Shown piece after piece: positions 41,533 to 50,620 of a stretch of DNA of 64,000 bases (its first letter is position 1; each line of letters starts with the position of its first letter). Source of the stretch: Marinigracilibium pacificum. Lineage in GTDB: Bacteria > Bacteroidota > Bacteroidia > Cytophagales > Cyclobacteriaceae. The position numbers were made by a program, and so were the translations under genes. The notes under the pieces were generated by a model that worked only from the letters and a program-made list of their open reading frames with translations, was not told the DNA's origin and did no database searches. The stretch lies in the NCBI RefSeq assembly GCF_012926615.1, contig NZ_JABBNU010000003.1, forward strand, positions 248,001-312,000. The letters are read 5' to 3'.

Positions 41533-44288
41533 TGAAATACTGGGCAATCATAGCAAGCTTTTTGTATATGGGCATTTTGTTCATTATTGCATTCTATGCT
41601 GAAAGACAAGCTAATAAAGGATATAGCTTGCTAAAAAACCCGTATATCTATGCATTATCTCTTGCTGTTTATTGTACTGCATGGACATTCTATGGAAGTA
41701 TCGGTCGAGCTGCTGAAAATGGCCCTGACTTTATGACAACCTATTTGGGCCCTACCCTATTAGCTCCTGTTTTATGGATTGTTTTAAGAAAAATCATAAG
41801 AATTTGTAAGGTCCAAAGAATTACATCTATTGCAGATTTTGTTTCTGCCAGATATGATATGGATGCCGGCCTGGGAAAACTTGTTACCATGATGTGTGTT
41901 TTGGGAATAATTCCATACATGTCAATCCAGATTAAAGCCATTTCAGAAAGTATCAATACTATTTCGGGAGAAGAGATAAATTCGACAGTACCATTTTATA
42001 TGGATACTGCTTTCTATGTAGCAATTACCGTGGCGATATTTAGTATTTTATTTAGTACTGCAAAACCGGATACTACAATCAGACAAGAAGGACTGATTAC
42101 AGCAATTGCATTTGAATCCTTATTTAAATTAGTGGCGTTTATAGCCGGAGGTATTTTTGTCTGCTATTTTGTTTTCGATGGAATGGGTGACATTTTCAAG
42201 CAAGCAAGGGATTCAGACACATGGAACCATCTGCTAACTATTGACCCGTCAAATTCAGGATTTTTCAATTGGACAACGTTGAATATATTATCAATGTTTG
42301 CCTTTTTGTTTTTACCGAGGCAGTTTCATGTTGCAGTAAAAGAAAATACTGATGAAAGACATGTTCTAAAAGCAATGTGGCTTTTTCCTTTATATCTGCT
42401 GATCATCAACATTTTTGTACTTCCGATTGCACTTGGTGGCAATATTATTTTTGAAGGCACTGGAATAAAAGCTGACACCTACCTTCTAAATTTCCCGCTT
42501 CAATATGGTAAAGAAATTTTGGCTTTATTCATCTATTTAGGAGGGTTTTCTGCTGCAACAGGGATGATTATTGTCTCCACTTCAGCATTATCTATTATGA
42601 TATCCAATCAATTGATGATGCCCCTTTTAATAAGAAATTCAAAAGAAAAAACAATAACAAGAGACTCTTTAGGACTATTACTTGTATACGGCAGAAGAGT
42701 TACTATTTTCCTGATAATTATTTTAGCCTATGGTTACAATAGCTTGGTTGGTAGCAAGTTTAGTCTGGTTTCAATAGGACTAATAAGTTTTGTTGCTGTA
42801 GCACAATTTGCTCCTGGCATAATTGGCGGTATTTTATGGAAATCAGCGAATAAAAAGGGAGTCAAATATGGTATGTGGGTTGGTTTGATTATCTGGATTT
42901 ACACCCTGGTTATACCTACTATTATTGAAGCAGGATTGTTACCTCATTCAATTATGACTGAAGGACCATTTGGAATTGAATTGCTCAGACCTTTCAACCT
43001 ATTTGGTTTGAATGACCTAAATTATATTGTACATGGTTTCTTATGGAGTATATTTTTAAATACTTCAACCTTCCTGATTTTTAGCATTTATGCTATTCAA
43101 TCTGGTAAAGAAAGAAATAAAGCTGAAATCTTTGTTGACATTTTTAAATACTCAACCATAATCGAAAGTAGTATTGTATGGAAAGGTCGGGCAATGATTA
43201 AAGATCTTGAAGAGCTTTTAGGAATTTTCTTGGGAAAAAAAGAAGCCTCAATTTCACTGGAGCATTTTGCAGACAAACACAACATTAAATTTGATGAAGA
43301 CAGCTCTGTTGATTTCAGAATGGTTAATCATGCAGAAAAACTACTAACCGGAGCAGTTGGATCTACTTCTGCTCGTACGCTGATTTCATCGGTTGTAAAA
43401 GAGGAAGATATTGTGCTTGATGATGTGCTTGACATTTTAAAAGAATCACAAGAACTTATAAAACTAAACAAACAACTTAAAATAAAATCTATAGAACTTG
43501 AGATAGCTACCGAAAAGTTAAAACTGGTAAATGAAAAACTGCAGGCAGCTGATAAACTAAAAAATGAATTCATAAGTACGGTAACTCATGAAATGAGGAC
43601 TCCACTTACTTCAATCAGAGCTTTTTCAGAGATTATTCTTGATCATGACAACCTTTCCAAAGAAGAAATTGATCAATTCTTAGTTACCATAACACAAGAA
43701 TCTATCCGTATGGAAAGACTTATATCCCAGGTTTTAGATCTTGAAAAATTTGAATCAGGGAAACAGAAATTAAACACTCAGCTAACCAATATTAATGATA
43801 TAATAAATACATCAATTAAAAATGTTTCCTCAATAATCAGAGAGAAGAATATCGACCTGAAAATAGAATTAACTGACTCTATGATTGATACATATGTAGA
43901 TAGAGACATGATCATTCAGGTAATACTGAATTTACTGAGTAATGCAATCAAATTTCAAAATGGAGCCATTAAGATTATTTCCGAAATAAAAGCTACAGAT
44001 ATAATAATTAAAGTAATTGATAATGGTCAGGGAATTGATCCAAAATACCATAAATTGATATTTAAATCATTTTATCAGGCCAGTAATCAAAATATAATTA
44101 AGCCTGTAGGAAGTGGGTTGGGATTAACCATTTCCAGTCGGATAATTGAAGCTCATCAAGGAGAAATTCTGGTTGAAAGCAAACCGGATAAAGGAGCGAC
44201 ATTTATCATAAAGTTACCTGTTACCAAATCCCAAATTGAAAATAAACATAAATTGGAGAATAGTGAAGCAGAAGATTTTAATAGTTGA
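41532..44288 (+). CDS. Symporter-coupled sensor histidine kinase (CrbS/CbrA type)
   Basis: The 918-aa protein joins an N-terminal SSS transporter domain (about 1-520, about 13 helices, with AVYCTAWTFYGSIGRAAENG in two parts and FLPRQFHVAV), a STAC-like linker (about 535-650, SSIVWKGRAMIKDLEELLGI), a coiled coil, a HisKA domain (phosphorylated His686 in VTHEMRTPLTS) and a HATPase domain (NLLSNAIKF, DNGQGID, GSGLGLTI). CrbS in Vibrio and Pseudomonas controls acetyl-CoA synthetase; the neighbours here (response regulator, acs) match that. It overlaps both the small membrane gene and the regulator gene. The transporter half may carry or only sense the substrate. Confidence 0.9.
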   Translation: MKYWAIIASFLYMGILFIIAFYAERQANKGYSLLKNPYIYALSLAVYCTAWTFYGSIGRAAENGPDFMTTYLGPTLLAPVLWIVLRKIIRICKVQRITSIADFVSARYDMDAGLGKLVTMMCVLGIIPYMSIQIKAISESINTISGEEINSTVPFYMDTAFYVAITVAIFSILFSTAKPDTTIRQEGLITAIAFESLFKLVAFIAGGIFVCYFVFDGMGDIFKQARDSDTWNHLLTIDPSNSGFFNWTTLNILSMFAFLFLPRQFHVAVKENTDERHVLKAMWLFPLYLLIINIFVLPIALGGNIIFEGTGIKADTYLLNFPLQYGKEILALFIYLGGFSAATGMIIVSTSALSIMISNQLMMPLLIRNSKEKTITRDSLGLLLVYGRRVTIFLIIILAYGYNSLVGSKFSLVSIGLISFVAVAQFAPGIIGGILWKSANKKGVKYGMWVGLIIWIYTLVIPTIIEAGLLPHSIMTEGPFGIELLRPFNLFGLNDLNYIVHGFLWSIFLNTSTFLIFSIYAIQSGKERNKAEIFVDIFKYSTIIESSIVWKGRAMIKDLEELLGIFLGKKEASISLEHFADKHNIKFDEDSSVDFRMVNHAEKLLTGAVGSTSARTLISSVVKEEDIVLDDVLDILKESQELIKLNKQLKIKSIELEIATEKLKLVNEKLQAADKLKNEFISTVTHEMRTPLTSIRAFSEIILDHDNLSKEEIDQFLVTITQESIRMERLISQVLDLEKFESGKQKLNTQLTNINDIINTSIKNVSSIIREKNIDLKIELTDSMIDTYVDRDMIIQVILNLLSNAIKFQNGAIKIISEIKATDIIIKVIDNGQGIDPKYHKLIFKSFYQASNQNIIKPVGSGLGLTISSRIIEAHQGEILVESKPDKGATFIIKLPVTKSQIENKHKLENSEAEDFNS

Positions 44289-44625
44289 CGACGAGCCAAA
44301 CATATTAATGTCATTGGATTTTTTAATGAAGAGAAACGGATACGAGGTATTTGTTGCCAGAAATGGTAAAGAAGCTCTTGATCTTTATTCCCAAGAGTTT
44401 CCTGATTTGGTTATCCTCGATATCATGATGCCTAACATTGGTGGTTATGAGGTATGTAAAAAAATTAAATCAGAAAATGCTGATAAAACCAAAGTATTAA
44501 TCTTGACTGCAAAAGACAAGGAAGAAGATATCAAAAAAGGTTATGAAGCTGGTGCAGACCACTACATGACCAAACCCTTTTCTACAAGGGCACTAATAAC
44601 AAAAGTAAAAGAATTAATAAGTTAA
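44263..44625 (+). CDS. Receiver-only response regulator (CrbR-position)
   Basis: I start this at the GTG at 44263 (120 aa), preceded by GGAG at a Shine-Dalgarno distance and overlapping the kinase 3' end by 26 bp. The protein is one receiver domain: KILIVDDEPNILMSL (acidic pair), LVILDIMMPNIGGYE (phosphorylated Asp), VLILTAKD (Thr) and HYMTKPFS (Lys). No DNA-binding domain follows. Elsewhere the regulator at this position (CrbR) has a LuxR-type HTH, so the output here must be indirect. The longer frame from 44236 reads through the kinase end and adds unrelated residues. Confidence 0.88.
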   Translation: MKQKILIVDDEPNILMSLDFLMKRNGYEVFVARNGKEALDLYSQEFPDLVILDIMMPNIGGYEVCKKIKSENADKTKVLILTAKDKEEDIKKGYEAGADHYMTKPFSTRALITKVKELIS

Positions 44626-44645
44626 TATAAAACCCAATTTTAACC

Positions 44646-46535
44646 ATGAGAATCCAAACACTAAGCGGTTACATTCATGAGTATCAAAAAAGTATTATCA
44701 ACCCGGAAGAATTCTGGAATAGAATTGCCGATGAATTCTATTGGAAAAAACCGTGGTCTAAAACTCTGAACTGGAATTTCGATGAGCCAAAAATCGAATG
44801 GTTTCAGGGTGGTAAGTTAAACATCACAGAAAACATCCTAGACAGGCATCTTTATACCATGAAAGACAAGCCTGCTATAATTTGGGAACCAAATGATCCA
44901 AAAGAAGAAAATAGAGTTCTTACTTATAAAGAACTTTATGAGCAGGTGTGCCAGTTTTCAAATGCCATGAAGGCACAAGGAATTAAGAAAGGCGACAGAG
45001 TTATTATATATATGCCTATGGTTCCTGAAGCTGCAATAGCAATGCTTGCCTGTGCCAGGGTTGGAGCAGTTCATTCAGTTGTCTTTGCCGGATTCAGTTC
45101 TACTTCGCTGGCAGATCGCATTAATGATTGCGAGGCTAAAATGGTGCTTACATCTGATGGTAACTTCAGAGGCTCAAAATCTATCCCTGTTAAAGATGTA
45201 GTAGACGAAGCTCTTACAAAGACTTCAACGGTTGAAAAAGTAATCGTTTATAAGCGAACAGGACAGGACGTAGCATGGAATGATAAAGTAAATGTATGGT
45301 GGCATGAAGCTATCGAAGGCCAATCAATGGAATGTGAAGCTGAAACAATGGATGCTGAAGATATGCTTTTCATTCTTTATACCTCCGGATCTACAGGTAA
45401 GCCAAAAGGAGTGGTGCATACTTGTGGTGGATACATGGTGTGGACTGCGTTTACCTTTCAAAATGTATTTCAATATATGCAAGGTGACATTTACTGGTGT
45501 ACAGCTGATGTCGGCTGGATTACCGGTCACTCATACATCGTTTATGGGCCATTATTATCAGGTGCAACTTCATTGATGTTTGAAGGTGTCCCTACCTGGC
45601 CAGATGCCGGAAGATTCTGGGAAATTGTAGATAAATATCAAGTAAATCAGTTTTATACTGCACCAACAGCTATTAGAGCACTTCAAGCTCATGGACTTGA
45701 CCCTGTAAAAAAACATAAGCTGGATTCTCTCAAAGTTATAGGCACTGTGGGTGAACCAATAAACGAAGAAGCTTGGCATTGGTATCATACTCACATTGGT
45801 AAATCGAGATGTCCTATCGTTGATACCTGGTGGCAAACAGAAACCGGAGGCATAATGATTTCACCTTTAGCGGGAATCACACCTAATAAACCCAGCTTTG
45901 CGACACTTCCAATTCCTGGAGTTCAGCCTATAATTGTCGATAATGATGGCAACGAATTAAAAGGAAATGGTGTTGAAGGTAATTTATGCATAAAATATCC
46001 ATGGCCGGGAATGCTAAGGACTACTTATGGCGATCACGAGCGATGTAAACAAACCTACTTTAGTTCCTTTAAGGGCTTATATTTCACTGGCGACGGAGTA
46101 AAAAGAGATCATGATGGGTACTACCGAATTCTTGGCCGTGTTGATGATGTAATCAATGTATCGGGGCATAGAATGGGAACAGCGGAAGTTGAAAATGCTA
46201 TCAACGAACATCCTCGTGTTATTGAGTCTGCCGTGGTTGGTTATCCTCACGACATTAAAGGCCAAGGTATTTATGCCTTTGTAATTGCCGATTTGTCCAC
46301 ACGTACGGAAGAAAACCTTACCAATGAAATCAGGGATATGGTTTCGAACATAATCGGACCTATTGCCAAACCTGATAAGATTCAAATAGTTCCGGGACTA
46401 CCTAAAACTAGAAGTGGGAAAATTATGCGAAGAATTCTAAGAAAAATTGCAGAAGGAAGTACGGATAATTTTGGAGATACTTCTACCCTTTTAGATCCAA
46501 CTGTTGTTGAAAAAATAATTGAAAGCAGTAAATAA
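44646..46535 (+). CDS. acs: Acetyl-CoA synthetase (AMP-forming)
   Basis: Acs makes acetyl-CoA from acetate, ATP and CoA through acetyl-AMP. The 629-aa protein shows FWNRIADEFYWKKPW at the N-terminus, the AMP-binding core LYTSGSTGKPKGVVHT, TADVGWITGHSYI, VDTWWQTETGG, YFTGDGVKRDHDGYY, LGRVDDVINVSGHRMGTAE, and the C-terminal catalytic Lys in TRSGKIMRRILRKI, the residue acetylated by Pat-type enzymes. WWQTETG marks acetate or propionate specificity; the cluster favours acetate. It starts 20 bp after the receiver gene. A terminator follows. Confidence 0.94.
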   Translation: MRIQTLSGYIHEYQKSIINPEEFWNRIADEFYWKKPWSKTLNWNFDEPKIEWFQGGKLNITENILDRHLYTMKDKPAIIWEPNDPKEENRVLTYKELYEQVCQFSNAMKAQGIKKGDRVIIYMPMVPEAAIAMLACARVGAVHSVVFAGFSSTSLADRINDCEAKMVLTSDGNFRGSKSIPVKDVVDEALTKTSTVEKVIVYKRTGQDVAWNDKVNVWWHEAIEGQSMECEAETMDAEDMLFILYTSGSTGKPKGVVHTCGGYMVWTAFTFQNVFQYMQGDIYWCTADVGWITGHSYIVYGPLLSGATSLMFEGVPTWPDAGRFWEIVDKYQVNQFYTAPTAIRALQAHGLDPVKKHKLDSLKVIGTVGEPINEEAWHWYHTHIGKSRCPIVDTWWQTETGGIMISPLAGITPNKPSFATLPIPGVQPIIVDNDGNELKGNGVEGNLCIKYPWPGMLRTTYGDHERCKQTYFSSFKGLYFTGDGVKRDHDGYYRILGRVDDVINVSGHRMGTAEVENAINEHPRVIESAVVGYPHDIKGQGIYAFVIADLSTRTEENLTNEIRDMVSNIIGPIAKPDKIQIVPGLPKTRSGKIMRRILRKIAEGSTDNFGDTSTLLDPTVVEKIIESSK

Positions 46536-46541
46536 CAATAT

Positions 46542-46571
46542 AGAGCAGGTCTAAAAACCTGCTCTTTTTTT
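46542..46571 (+). terminator. Intrinsic terminator abutting the next start codon
   Basis: AGAGCAGGT pairs with ACCTGCTCT around CTAAAA and continues into TTTTTTT. The T-tract ends 2 nt before the ATG of the DUF294 gene, leaving no room for an independent promoter between them. Confidence 0.85.
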
Positions 46572-46573
46572 AT

Positions 46574-48496
46574 ATGAAACCAAAGAACCCTGCTGTACTA
46601 CGTGTTGCAGAATTCATGAGTGGATTTGCTCCATTTTCATTGATTTCTAAGGAGGAAGTTGAAGAAATAGCCTTCCATACCGAAATATTGTATTTCAAAA
46701 AAGACACCTATCTTTTTAAGAAGGGTGATCCGGCTACAAACTTATTATACCTTGTTGAAAAAGGATCAGTCAACATCTATAGTTCAGAGGATGATTTATC
46801 AGACACTTGTGCTGAAGGTGACATCTTTGGTGTACGCTCGGTATTATCCGGAAACAACTTTGTTCTTTCTGCAAAAACTATTGAAGAAAGCTTTATCTAT
46901 GCTATACCTGGTGATTTGATTAATCAGGAACTAAATCAAAATGCCCAGTGGGCTGCTTTTTTTGCTTCCGGACTGGCAGGAGGACAAACTATAATAAGGG
47001 ATGTGGTAAATAATCCCCATTCAAACAATTTCTCAGAATTAAAAAACATAAAGCCATCTCACCTTTTCAGGATTGAAGATTTACTTGAGTTAAAAGTTAA
47101 AATAAAACTGGTTTCAGTAGACAAAGAAAGCAGCTTAAAAAATGTTGCTGAATTAATGATCAACGAAAAAGTAGGTTCTGTAATAATTGTTGATGAAAAA
47201 CTGATCCCTATTGGAATAATTACTGACAATGATTTCAGAAAAGTGATTGCTAATAATATTTCATATGATACTAAAGTCAAAGAGGTAATGACATCCCCTG
47301 TTATTAAGGCAGGAAGTAACCAGATGGTATCAGAGCTCCAGCAAATAATGTTGGAAAAAGGTGTTCATCATATTGCTATCACAAAAACTAACGCACATGA
47401 TAGTCCTGTAATCACAGTAGTATCACATAAAGACTTAATGCTTTTTGAAGGTGACAAACCGGATATTTTATTGAGAAATATCAAAATAGTTGAAACATTA
47501 GATCAGCTTAAAAATCTTTCTTCGAGAGTTTCTGAGATATCTCGAAATTATATTCAAGCAGATTTCCCTATAGAACAAGTAAGTAAAATAATCACAACTT
47601 TAAATGATGAGCTTACCAAAAAGGCCATAACATTAGCACTCAATCAAACTGAAAACATACCTGATTCTAATAAATGGTGCTGGTTTGCATTAGGTTCTAT
47701 GGGAAGGTCAGAACAAATAATCAAAACAGATCAGGACAATGCGTTAATTTATGACAATTCATTAAACCAGTCTGAGATTAGCAATTTATTAGAATTAGCA
47801 AAAGCAGCAGTTGACAACTTAAATGCCATAGGTTTTGACTACTGCCCTGCCGAAATGATGGCATCAAATCCTAAATGGAATAACAGTGAAAGTAAATGGA
47901 ATGAAATATTTAGTTCCTGGATAACCACACCTGTACCCGATGCATTAATGCATTCGACTATATTTTTTGATTTCCGTCCGATATTAGGTAACCACAAATT
48001 ACTTGAATCAATTTATGATTCTACAAATAAGCTGATCTCTAAACATGAGTCTTTCCTCAACCACTTGGCAGGAAATGCATTGCAAAACCCTCCTCCTCTT
48101 AGTTTCTTCAGAAAGTTTATTGTAGAAAAATCTGGAGAACATAAGGAGTTATTCGACATTAAAGCCAGAGCACTGATGCCATTAGCTGATGCTGCCAGAG
48201 TATTTGCATATTCCTCAGTAAATAACAATGCCACTAACACAATAGAACGCTTTAAAGTCGCTGCAGGTGAGGATGTGAAAAATTCAAAATTATTAAATGG
48301 AGGTGCTGAAGCTTATGAATTTCTTTTGAAATTACGCGCTAAGTTTGGTGCTCTCAATAAAGACAATGGTAGATTTATTAACCCTGATTCACTAAATCAA
48401 TTTGAAAAAAATGCACTGAAAGACTGTTTCAAAATAATCGGAGAAATTCAAAAAATATTAGAAATCAGATTCAATTTAGGCTTTCTGGCAAAATAA
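46574..48496 (+). CDS. DUF294 nucleotidyltransferase-like protein with cNMP-binding and CBS domains
   Basis: This 640-aa protein has a cyclic-nucleotide-binding-like domain (about 15-130, TYLFKKGDPATNLLYLVEKG), two CBS motifs (about 170-300, MINEKVGSVIIVDEKLIPIG and EVMTSPVIKAGSNQMVSEL), a nucleotidyltransferase core (about 370-400, ALGSMGRSEQ and KTDQDNALIY, the GSxxR and DxD metal site) and DUF294_C (about 490-635). Such proteins are regularly encoded next to acs and a DnaQ-like exonuclease; they resemble the GlnD uridylyltransferase and may modify or control acetate metabolism. The catalytic residues are present, so activity is plausible. Target unknown. Confidence 0.9.
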   Translation: MKPKNPAVLRVAEFMSGFAPFSLISKEEVEEIAFHTEILYFKKDTYLFKKGDPATNLLYLVEKGSVNIYSSEDDLSDTCAEGDIFGVRSVLSGNNFVLSAKTIEESFIYAIPGDLINQELNQNAQWAAFFASGLAGGQTIIRDVVNNPHSNNFSELKNIKPSHLFRIEDLLELKVKIKLVSVDKESSLKNVAELMINEKVGSVIIVDEKLIPIGIITDNDFRKVIANNISYDTKVKEVMTSPVIKAGSNQMVSELQQIMLEKGVHHIAITKTNAHDSPVITVVSHKDLMLFEGDKPDILLRNIKIVETLDQLKNLSSRVSEISRNYIQADFPIEQVSKIITTLNDELTKKAITLALNQTENIPDSNKWCWFALGSMGRSEQIIKTDQDNALIYDNSLNQSEISNLLELAKAAVDNLNAIGFDYCPAEMMASNPKWNNSESKWNEIFSSWITTPVPDALMHSTIFFDFRPILGNHKLLESIYDSTNKLISKHESFLNHLAGNALQNPPPLSFFRKFIVEKSGEHKELFDIKARALMPLADAARVFAYSSVNNNATNTIERFKVAAGEDVKNSKLLNGGAEAYEFLLKLRAKFGALNKDNGRFINPDSLNQFEKNALKDCFKIIGEIQKILEIRFNLGFLAK

Positions 48497-48502
48497 AGTT
48501 CG

Positions 48503-49150
48503 ATGCTAAAATTTTTGAAGAATATTCTGGGAATTAATAATGATAATCGGGAAAGTCTTTCTAAAGATGCATTAGATTATCTTGAATTGTTTTCTACCAA
48601 CAATTCTTCTCCAAAGAATCAGTTTGTAGTACTTGACACAGAAACAACAGGATTAGACACTTCAAAAGATAATATAATAAGCTTTGGAGCAGTTAAAATT
48701 CAAGATCAGAAAATAGTTTTAAAGGATTCAATTTACCTTTTTATCCTACCGGAAAAGGAACTTAACAAACAGGAAGAATCAGCAATTGTACATGGGTTAA
48801 GCCAAAAGGAAGTAACTGATTTTGGTATTTCTGAATATGAAGCTGCAAAGCAAATACTTAAGTTCATTTCAAACTATACGATAATTGCCCACCATGCAGC
48901 CTTTGATATAAAAATGATCAATAACCTGATCTATAAAAATCTGGGAATCAAAATAAAAAATAACTCAATTGACACATTTGATTTGGCTGTTAAAAAGGAC
49001 TTTGGAAGATTAAATAATGTAAACTTCAACCCGGCAAATTATAGTCTTGATAAATTATTGAGCAAATACAATATCCCTCCATACGATAGACATAACGCTT
49101 TAGGAGATTCAATTCTCACTGCAAAATTATTTCTAATCTTAACCTCCTGA
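48503..49150 (+). CDS. DnaQ-like 3'-5' exonuclease (DEDDh)
   Basis: The 215-aa protein has ExoI VVLDTETTGLD, ExoII IIAHHAAFDIKMI and ExoIII RHNALGDSILTAKL, the complete DEDDh set of the Pol III epsilon family. It is not the replicative epsilon by context: it is 6 bp after the DUF294 gene at the end of the acetate cluster, where a DnaQ-like protein is commonly found in other phyla too. The substrate (DNA, RNA or a nucleotide) is unknown. Confidence 0.9.
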   Translation: MLKFLKNILGINNDNRESLSKDALDYLELFSTNNSSPKNQFVVLDTETTGLDTSKDNIISFGAVKIQDQKIVLKDSIYLFILPEKELNKQEESAIVHGLSQKEVTDFGISEYEAAKQILKFISNYTIIAHHAAFDIKMINNLIYKNLGIKIKNNSIDTFDLAVKKDFGRLNNVNFNPANYSLDKLLSKYNIPPYDRHNALGDSILTAKLFLILTS

Positions 49151-49231
49151 GAATTAAATTATAAAATCTGAGACATATTTTTTTGGCCTGATTATTGGTA
49201 ACTTAATATCAGACTTTTAAAATATTAGCTT

Positions 49232-49762
49232 ATGAAACCATATATTAAACTATTGATCCCAATTTTATTTATTGTATTAGGTGCATGCGAAGGTCCACGT
49301 GGACCTGCAGGACCTCAAGGCCCACAAGGACAAGACGGAGGACTTGTTTATGCTCAGGGATTTGAAACTCAAGAAGTAAACTTCACCTCATCGAACAACT
49401 ATGCAAATAGTTTCACTATTCCTCAATCAATTGATATTATTGATACAGATATAATTGTCACCTATATTTTATGGGAAGTATTTGAAGGTAATGATGTTTG
49501 GAGACCTTTACCTCAAACAGTTTACAATACCACTCCAAGCTTTACCTATAACTTTGATTATACTTTTGAGGACGTGATAATATTTTTAGATGCAGCTCCA
49601 AATGCTGACTTAAGTTTACTCCCTACCGGCTTTACTCAAAATCAGATATTCAGGGTTATAGTTATACCAGCAGATTTTGGTGCAAGACTAGACTTAACTA
49701 ATTATGAAGAAGTTACAAAAGCTCTTAATATCACTGATGAAAATATCATAAAACTTAAATAA
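49232..49762 (+). CDS. Lipoprotein with short collagen-like Gly-X-Y tract
   Basis: This 176-aa protein has a lipobox (FIVLGACEGP, Cys near residue 19) followed directly by GPRGPAGPQGPQGQDGG, five Gly-X-Y triplets, and then a beta-rich domain (residues 40-176). Such short collagen-like runs after the lipid anchor occur in many Bacteroidota surface lipoproteins and may act as a linker. The remaining domain is not a family I can name. It stands alone and ends at a bidirectional terminator shared with dps. Confidence 0.75.
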   Translation: MKPYIKLLIPILFIVLGACEGPRGPAGPQGPQGQDGGLVYAQGFETQEVNFTSSNNYANSFTIPQSIDIIDTDIIVTYILWEVFEGNDVWRPLPQTVYNTTPSFTYNFDYTFEDVIIFLDAAPNADLSLLPTGFTQNQIFRVIVIPADFGARLDLTNYEEVTKALNITDENIIKLK

Positions 49763-49780
49763 TATACATTGAGTCTAATA

Positions 49781-49815
49781 AAAAAGGGGTAAACCAGTTT
49801 AGTTTACCCCTTTTT
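49781..49815. terminator. Bidirectional intrinsic terminator between the lipoprotein gene and dps
   Basis: A perfect 14-bp stem (AAAAAGGGGTAAAC / GTTTACCCCTTTTT) with a 7-nt loop lies between the converging genes; both strands carry a T5 tail. Confidence 0.92.
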
Positions 49816-49831
49816 ATATTGTTTTTACTAG

Positions 49832-50350
49832 TTACTTACTTGCAAAAGCAGTTAACATCCAATGTTCTTTTTCAAAAAACCTCACCATATCATTAAACAT
49901 CCTCTCTCCTGCTAAATCACCAATATCAATTGATTCATTGACTGCATCCATAAAAAAACCTAACATTAATTCAATGTCATGCAATACATCCGCAATCATT
50001 TCATCAGAAGACAGGTCAGTTCCGGTTTCGGATATCTCTGCGTTTTCCAAATAGTCTTTCATTAAACTCATTGGTTTCTCACCATAAACTCTAATTCGTT
50101 CAGCGATATTGTCAATATCTTCAAATGCCCTGGTATAAAGCTCTTCAAACTTTTCATGAAGATCAAAGAAGTCTACTCCGGTAACATTCCAGTGATAATT
50201 CCTGAGTTTTTGAAAATATACATGATAGTTAGCGAGGACAAGGTTCATAGCCTCAACTATTCCTTTTACGTCCTCACTATCATATCCAAGTTTTGTATAT
50301 GTATTCTTTTTACTTATGTCTACACTTTTCATCGTCACTTCAGAATTCAT
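49832..50350 (-). CDS. dps: Dps family DNA-protection ferritin
   Basis: This 172-aa protein is a Dps miniferritin. The ferroxidase site is visible: KLRNYHWNVTG, FFDLHEKFEELY and EDIDNIAERIRVYG, together giving the two His, Asp and Glu of the inter-subunit iron site; EKEHWMLTAFASK forms the C-terminal helix. Dps protects DNA from peroxide by storing iron. An internal Met at residue 7 is an alternative start. The upstream gene (ytxH-like) ends 1 bp before its start, and the whole stress operon 52346-49832 reads the same way. Confidence 0.93.
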   Translation of the reverse strand: MNSEVTMKSVDISKKNTYTKLGYDSEDVKGIVEAMNLVLANYHVYFQKLRNYHWNVTGVDFFDLHEKFEELYTRAFEDIDNIAERIRVYGEKPMSLMKDYLENAEISETGTDLSSDEMIADVLHDIELMLGFFMDAVNESIDIGDLAGERMFNDMVRFFEKEHWMLTAFASK

Positions 50351-50351
50351 A

Positions 50352-50591
50352 TTATGATTCTTTAACTTTCAATTGGCTTTTCGCGGTATTAACTAATTCT
50401 TTTGTTGAGCTTGCTAATTCATCCAGCTTACCATTAAAAGCTGACATTGCTTTATCTTTATATCCTTCAGCCTCTTTCACAAGTTTTTGTCTTGTTTTAT
50501 CTCCGGCTTCGGGTGCTAAAAGTAAACCTGCAGCTGCACCAGCCATTGCTCCAACAATAAATCCGGCAACAATTTTTACATTTTCGTCCAT
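50352..50591 (-). CDS. YtxH domain protein
   Basis: This 79-aa protein has the YtxH pattern: a Gly/Ala-rich transmembrane helix (VAGFIVGAMAGAAAGLLLAP) followed by EAGDKTRQKL and an amphipathic helix to the end. YtxH proteins are small general-stress membrane proteins of unknown role. It is followed by dps and preceded by a UspA gene 29 bp away, consistent with a common stress function. Confidence 0.9.
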   Translation of the reverse strand: MDENVKIVAGFIVGAMAGAAAGLLLAPEAGDKTRQKLVKEAEGYKDKAMSAFNGKLDELASSTKELVNTAKSQLKVKES

Positions 50592-50620
50592 AGTGAATTA
50601 AATTTTAAGTTTTAGATAAT

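Noticed and set aside
50293-50601. Plus-strand frame across the dps and ytxH genes
   Set aside because: It lies wholly opposite two well-supported minus-strand genes and has no recognisable domain.
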